A stretch of 64,000 bases of DNA from an uncultured Ilumatobacter sp. (GTDB lineage Bacteria; Actinomycetota; Acidimicrobiia; Acidimicrobiales; Ilumatobacteraceae): contig CAJQPY010000028.1 of the NCBI GenBank assembly GCA_905480335.1, positions 1 to 64,000 on the forward strand, in the 5' to 3' direction. Under the pieces are notes generated by a model. It was not told the origin of the DNA. It saw only the letters and a program-made list of their open reading frames with translations, and ran no database searches. A program made the translations under genes and the position numbers. Shown here piece after piece: positions 60,548-64,000 of the stretch (the first letter of the stretch is position 1; each line of letters opens with the position of its first letter).

Positions 60548-62442
60548 GCGCGGCCGGCGCCGGCCCGCCCGACATACGCACGCTCTCGGCGCTCTCCACG
60601 GTCACTGCCGCCCTCGACAAGAGCGAAGAGCGACCGGGCCAGCACGAAATGGCGCTGCTCGTGGAGCAGGCGATACTCAACAAGCGGCACCTCGTAGTCC
60701 AGGCGGGGACTGGCACAGGCAAGACCCTCGCATACCTCGTTCCTGCGCTCACCTCCGGCTCGCCGGTGGTCATCGCCACGGCTACCAAGGCGCTCCAGGA
60801 CCAATTGGCGAGCAAGGACCTTCCCTTTCTCGCCGACCACCTTGGCATCGACTTCGACTGGGCGATTCTCAAAGGCCGCAGCAATTACGTCTGCCTGCAG
60901 CGGCTGCGCGAAGTAGCGAACCCGGACCAGGAGCAGCTCGACCTCGACAGGATCGCGGTCACGACGAAGGCCGAGATTGACAAGCTCGCCGAATGGGCCG
61001 GCACCAGCACCACGGGAGATGCAGCCGAACTTAATTGGACGCCAACCGACGCAGCCTGGCGCTCGGTGAGCGTCGGCTCGGACGAATGCCCGGGCGCCGA
61101 CCGCTGCCCGCTCGGTGAGCCGTGCTTCGCCGAACAGGCTCGCCGACGAGCACAGGCCGCCGACGTCGTGGTCGTCAACACCCACCTTTACGGCCTCCAC
61201 GTTGCATCCGAAAACGCGATCCTTCCGGACCACGAGGTCGTCGTGTTCGACGAGGCACATGTCCTTGAGGACATCATGAGCGACACCGTCGGCATCGAGA
61301 TCTCACCGGGGCGCTTCGTTGCGCTCTCCTCAACGATTCGGCGAATTCTGGATGACCCCAAAACCACGGGATCCGTCGCTGAAATCGCCGAGACGCTCCG
61401 AGACGTCCTCTCGCCTCATGTTGGGGAACGACTGACCACGTCGCTCCCCGACTCGATCCAGGAACCACTCGCAGCAGCACGACTCACGCTCGGCAATGCG
61501 AGCGACGAACTCATCGCAATCGAGACGAACAACGAGGATGCCAAGCAGCGCAGGTTGCGCGCCCAGACAATGACGGGACGTTTAATCCAACAGTTGGATA
61601 TCGCCGTCGAAGGTCGTGAGGGCTACGTCGCATTCGTCTCAGGCTCCAGCGACTCCCCACGCCTTGAGGTGGCTCCCCTAGACGTCGGTCCCGTGATGGA
61701 TGAGGGCGTCTGGAAGCGTCGGACTGCGATCCTTACAAGCGCAACGATCCCGTCGTCGCTCGCGAAGCGAGTCGGAATCGCATCTGACTTAGTAGACGCC
61801 GCCGATGTTGGGAGTCCGTTCGACTACGAGTCGAACTCAATGTTGTACTGCGCTGTCCACCTACCGAACCCAAATGCATCGGAATTCCGGGCGAGGGCCA
61901 ACGACGAACTGGAAGCCCTCATTAAGGCCGCCGGCGGACGCACGCTTGCACTGTTCACGAGTTACCGGGCGATGGATGAAGCCGCCGAGGAGATGCGCAA
62001 GCGGCTCACGGTGCCAGTGCTTACCCAACGCGAAATGCCCAAAACTGCGCTCGTGAAAGCCTTTTCTGACGATGAATCAACCTGTCTTTTTGCGACGGCG
62101 GGACTCTTTCAGGGTGTCGACGTGCCTGGAGGAACGTTGTCGCTCGTCGTTATCGATCGGATTCCGTTTCCCCGACCCGACGATCCCTTACTGTCCGCTC
62201 GACGGGATCAACTCGGCCGCACTGCGTTCAGTGAAATCGACATTCCCCGAGCGTCGATGATGCTTGCCCAAGCGGCAGGCCGGCTGATCCGGTCGTCCAC
62301 CGACACCGGCGTAGTAGCCGTGATGGACCCCCGTCTCGGCAAGGCCAACTACCGGTGGGACATCGTGCGAGCGCTTCCGCCGATGAAACGAACCCGGCAT
62401 CGTTCCGAGGTCGAGAACTTTCTACGCCGGATCACCGGATGA
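60544..62442 (+). CDS. dinG: DinG/XPD-type ATP-dependent DNA helicase
   Basis: 632 residues. Walker A VQAGTGTGKTLAYLVP, iron-sulfur cysteines (NYVCLQR, then DECPGADRCPLGEPCF), DEAH box VVVFDEAHVLED, and C-terminal motifs FATAGLFQGVDVPG and AQAAGRLIRSSTDTG. 5'-3' helicase expected to act on R-loops, G-quadruplex or damaged DNA. The ATG at 60544 overlaps uppS by 4 nt. Confidence 0.92.
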   Translation: MSAAGAGPPDIRTLSALSTVTAALDKSEERPGQHEMALLVEQAILNKRHLVVQAGTGTGKTLAYLVPALTSGSPVVIATATKALQDQLASKDLPFLADHLGIDFDWAILKGRSNYVCLQRLREVANPDQEQLDLDRIAVTTKAEIDKLAEWAGTSTTGDAAELNWTPTDAAWRSVSVGSDECPGADRCPLGEPCFAEQARRRAQAADVVVVNTHLYGLHVASENAILPDHEVVVFDEAHVLEDIMSDTVGIEISPGRFVALSSTIRRILDDPKTTGSVAEIAETLRDVLSPHVGERLTTSLPDSIQEPLAAARLTLGNASDELIAIETNNEDAKQRRLRAQTMTGRLIQQLDIAVEGREGYVAFVSGSSDSPRLEVAPLDVGPVMDEGVWKRRTAILTSATIPSSLAKRVGIASDLVDAADVGSPFDYESNSMLYCAVHLPNPNASEFRARANDELEALIKAAGGRTLALFTSYRAMDEAAEEMRKRLTVPVLTQREMPKTALVKAFSDDESTCLFATAGLFQGVDVPGGTLSLVVIDRIPFPRPDDPLLSARRDQLGRTAFSEIDIPRASMMLAQAAGRLIRSSTDTGVVAVMDPRLGKANYRWDIVRALPPMKRTRHRSEVENFLRRITG

Positions 62443-62746
62443 CCTGCTCCGGTTAGCCCTATCTGGGGCCAAGGTGTCGTTCGAGGTGCACCGAGCGACG
62501 CTGGCCCGTCACTCGAGACAAATGGCACAGCACCAGGAGGTACACATGACGTCGGGATCCATTGCGGTCATCGTGATTGGGTTCTCTTGGAATCAGTTCG
62601 ACGGCGCGGTCATCCCCGAATGCGGAAAGGTCGTCGAAAGCGGCACTCTTCTACTTTCCTGAGCGAGACGGCAAAAGCGGATCGGCTGCGGCACGGGCGA
62701 GATTGCGGTTCTGGTCTCACCTAGTGCGCGATGCCCTAAGCGGCTG
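62443..62746. other. 304-bp gap between convergent genes, mostly without a gene
   Basis: Between the helicase stop and the fba stop. It holds the short DUF1269-like open frame at 62546-62662. The rest shows no gene or clear terminator hairpin. Confidence 0.6.
62546..62662 (+). pseudogene. Truncated DUF1269/DUF6325-like protein
   Basis: A perfect AGGAGG at 62535-62540 stands 5 nt before an ATG opening a 38-codon frame, MTSGSIAVIVIGF then FDGAVIPECGKVVESGT. This matches the start of actinobacterial DUF1269/DUF6325 membrane-associated proteins (usually about 130-180 residues). A stop follows right after GTLLLS and no continuation is clear in other frames. Most likely a decayed remnant; a genuine micro-protein is possible. 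Confidence 0.5.
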
Positions 62747-63832
62747 TCATCGAGCTAGCGTGCCGATGTTGTTCAGCTCTGCGAACGCCTGCTCGAGGCG
62801 ATCGATGAAACTGACCTCCCCGGCGCGCAGCCAGACGCGTGGGTCGTAGTACTTTTTATTTGGAGCGTTCACGCCATCGGGGTTGCCGAGCTGACCCTGG
62901 AGATAATCGTGCCTTTCCGACTCGTAGCTGCGAACACCGTCCCAGTACGCCCACTGAAGGTCGGTGTCAATGTTCATCTTGATTACGCCATAGCCGATGG
63001 CTTCCTCGATGTCCGCTGCGGTTGAGCCCGATCCTCCGTGGAAGACGAAGTTGACCGGCTTTTCAGACTTTGTTCCAAGCTTTTCAGCGATATGAGCTTG
63101 GGCATCGCGCAGAATTGTGGGCGTGAGCTTGACATTGCCCGGCTTGTAGACGCCGTGCACGTTGCCGAAGGCTGCAGCAATCGTGAAATTCGGGCTGACC
63201 TCCATCAGTCGCTCGTACGCATAGGCCACCTCCTCGGGCTTCGAGTAGAGGTCCTCGGGATTCGCATCGGAATTATCGACGCCATCTTCCTCGCCCCCAG
63301 TGATACCCAACTCGATCTCGAGTGTCATCCCAATTGGGGCCATTCGTTTCAGAAAGTCGACGCAAATATCGAGGTTCTCTTCCATCGGCTCCTCCGACAG
63401 GTCGAGCATGTGCGAGCTGAATAGCGGCTGCCCGGTCGACTCGAAGTGGGCTTCACCCTCATCGAGCAGACCCGAGATCCAGCCGAGCTTGTTCTTCGGG
63501 CAATGGTCAGTGTGGAGAATCACGCGGGCGTCGTAGGCCGCAGCCATTGTCTGCACGTGCTTCGCTCCCGCTACCGACCCGAGGATCGATGCGCGATCGC
63601 CATCGACGGGGACGTTTTTGCCGCCGACAAATGCCGAACCACTGGTTGAGAACTGGATGATGACCGGGCTATTGACCTTGCCGGCCGTCTCCATAACAGC
63701 GTTCATTGAGTTGGTGCCGATGCAGTTGGCCGCCGGAAGCGCGAACTTCTCGGCCTTCGCGAGTGCGAAGACCTGGTTCACTGCCTCGCCGGTGAGTACA
63801 CCTGCTGGAAAGTCGTTTTTGAACTGGGTCAC
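62747..63832 (-). CDS. fbaA: Class II fructose-bisphosphate aldolase
   Basis: Zinc-dependent cleavage of fructose 1,6-bisphosphate in glycolysis and gluconeogenesis. 361 residues. Zinc ligands in ILHTDHCPKNK and NVHGVYKPGNV; GITGGEEDGVDNSD and FHGGSGSTAADI are typical of the long (class IIA) form. The GTG at 63832 is chosen because homology starts there and TACACT lies 7 nt upstream; the longer frame to 63994 overlaps the divergent gene. Confidence 0.95.
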   Translation of the reverse strand: MTQFKNDFPAGVLTGEAVNQVFALAKAEKFALPAANCIGTNSMNAVMETAGKVNSPVIIQFSTSGSAFVGGKNVPVDGDRASILGSVAGAKHVQTMAAAYDARVILHTDHCPKNKLGWISGLLDEGEAHFESTGQPLFSSHMLDLSEEPMEENLDICVDFLKRMAPIGMTLEIELGITGGEEDGVDNSDANPEDLYSKPEEVAYAYERLMEVSPNFTIAAAFGNVHGVYKPGNVKLTPTILRDAQAHIAEKLGTKSEKPVNFVFHGGSGSTAADIEEAIGYGVIKMNIDTDLQWAYWDGVRSYESERHDYLQGQLGNPDGVNAPNKKYYDPRVWLRAGEVSFIDRLEQAFAELNNIGTLAR

Positions 63833-63839
63833 ATCGCCG

Positions 63840-63845
63840 AGTGTA
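63840..63845 (-). promoter_or_regulatory. Putative -10 element (TACACT), leaderless fbaA
   Basis: TACACT on the minus strand, 7 nt before the GTG at 63832. Confidence 0.5.
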
Positions 63846-63871
63846 GATCGCAGCGACGGTGTGCCCGCCAG

Positions 63872-63877
63872 TACGGT
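63872..63877 (+). promoter_or_regulatory. Putative -10 element (TACGGT), leaderless
   Basis: TACGGT ends 7 nt before the ATG at 63885. Confidence 0.5.
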
Positions 63878-63884
63878 TCTGGCC

Positions 63885-64000
63885 ATGGAGCAACTCGTTA
63901 CCGTCGGCCTTAACGCCGATATCGCCACAATCACGATGGACTCCCAGCACAACCGCAACGCGCTGTCGATGCAGCTTCTCGCAGAACTGCACACTGGACT
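63885..64000 (+). CDS. Enoyl-CoA hydratase/crotonase family protein (partial, runs off window)
   Basis: First 38 codons only: MEQLVTVGLNADIATITMD then SQHNRNALSMQLLAEL, the N-terminal strand and NRNAL helix of the crotonase fold. Divergent from fbaA by 52 bp, with a good -10 element. The reaction cannot be assigned from this fragment. Confidence 0.7.
   Translation, partial: MEQLVTVGLNADIATITMDSQHNRNALSMQLLAELHTG

Noticed and set aside
60548-60620. Possible continuation of UppS with an RRFGG tail in another frame after its stop
   Set aside because: Checked the other frames: no RxRRFGG-like sequence, and the helicase start overlaps the stop, so the short C-terminus looks genuine.

Overview
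The window looks like core chromosome of a high-GC actinobacterium, most likely in or near Acidimicrobiia/Ilumatobacter (inference from gene content: GuaB1-type CBS enzyme, DUF2510 and DUF4190 membrane proteins, mitochondrial-type aconitase, actinobacterial cis-prenyltransferase neighbourhood). Coding density is high, with many 1-13 nt overlaps. I found no tRNA, rRNA, CRISPR array, phage or insertion sequence.

Layout. 0-10.5 kb: pyruvate kinase, phosphatase, aminopeptidase, acyltransferase, cmk, guaB1, hydrolase, Sua5, J-domain protein, xylulokinase, nitroreductase. 10.5-17.6 kb: branched-chain amino acid ABC uptake, with the binding lipoprotein on + and livH-livM-livG-livF on -, led by heme A synthase ctaA. 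17.6-30.2 kb: lipocalin-like protein, SDR, PNPOx-like protein, methyltransferase, phosphatase, DUF2510 protein, heterodimeric ABC exporter, acyltransferase, P1 peptidase, panC, CPBP protease. 30.7-41.6 kb: proA, Gfo/Idh/MocA oxidoreductase, MBL hydrolase, LysM lipoprotein, glutamate synthase gltB-gltD, YqeY. 41.6-48.8 kb: crotonase, small DUF4190 protein, nitroreductase, FMN alpha-hydroxy-acid oxidase, GntR and VOC genes, aconitase. 48.8-51.4 kb: a decaying choline locus (intact choline dehydrogenase between a wrecked choline-sulfatase and a wrecked VOC gene). 51.5-56.9 kb: trpF-trpB-trpA and, apart from them, an ABM monooxygenase with trpC, plus ppk2 and an SDR. 57-64 kb: glyQS, recO, a degenerate UppS paralogue, UppS, a DinG-like helicase, fba and the start of a crotonase.

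Most interesting. (1) At 59.1-60.5 kb two divergent genes appear to divide the features of one undecaprenyl-diphosphate synthase. The catalytic protein keeps MDGNGRW and RTSGE but ends before the C-terminal RxG tail. The neighbouring paralogue has lost the catalytic motifs but keeps an RERRFGG tail. This mirrors the eukaryotic DHDDS/NgBR heterodimer. (2) The aconitase has Arg where the third [4Fe-4S] ligand Cys is expected. (3) LivH carries a signal peptide and an extracytoplasmic beta-sandwich-like domain. (4) At least 21 transcription units begin with a TAnnnT hexamer 6-9 nt before the start codon, which points to widespread leaderless transcription and fixes many start codons.
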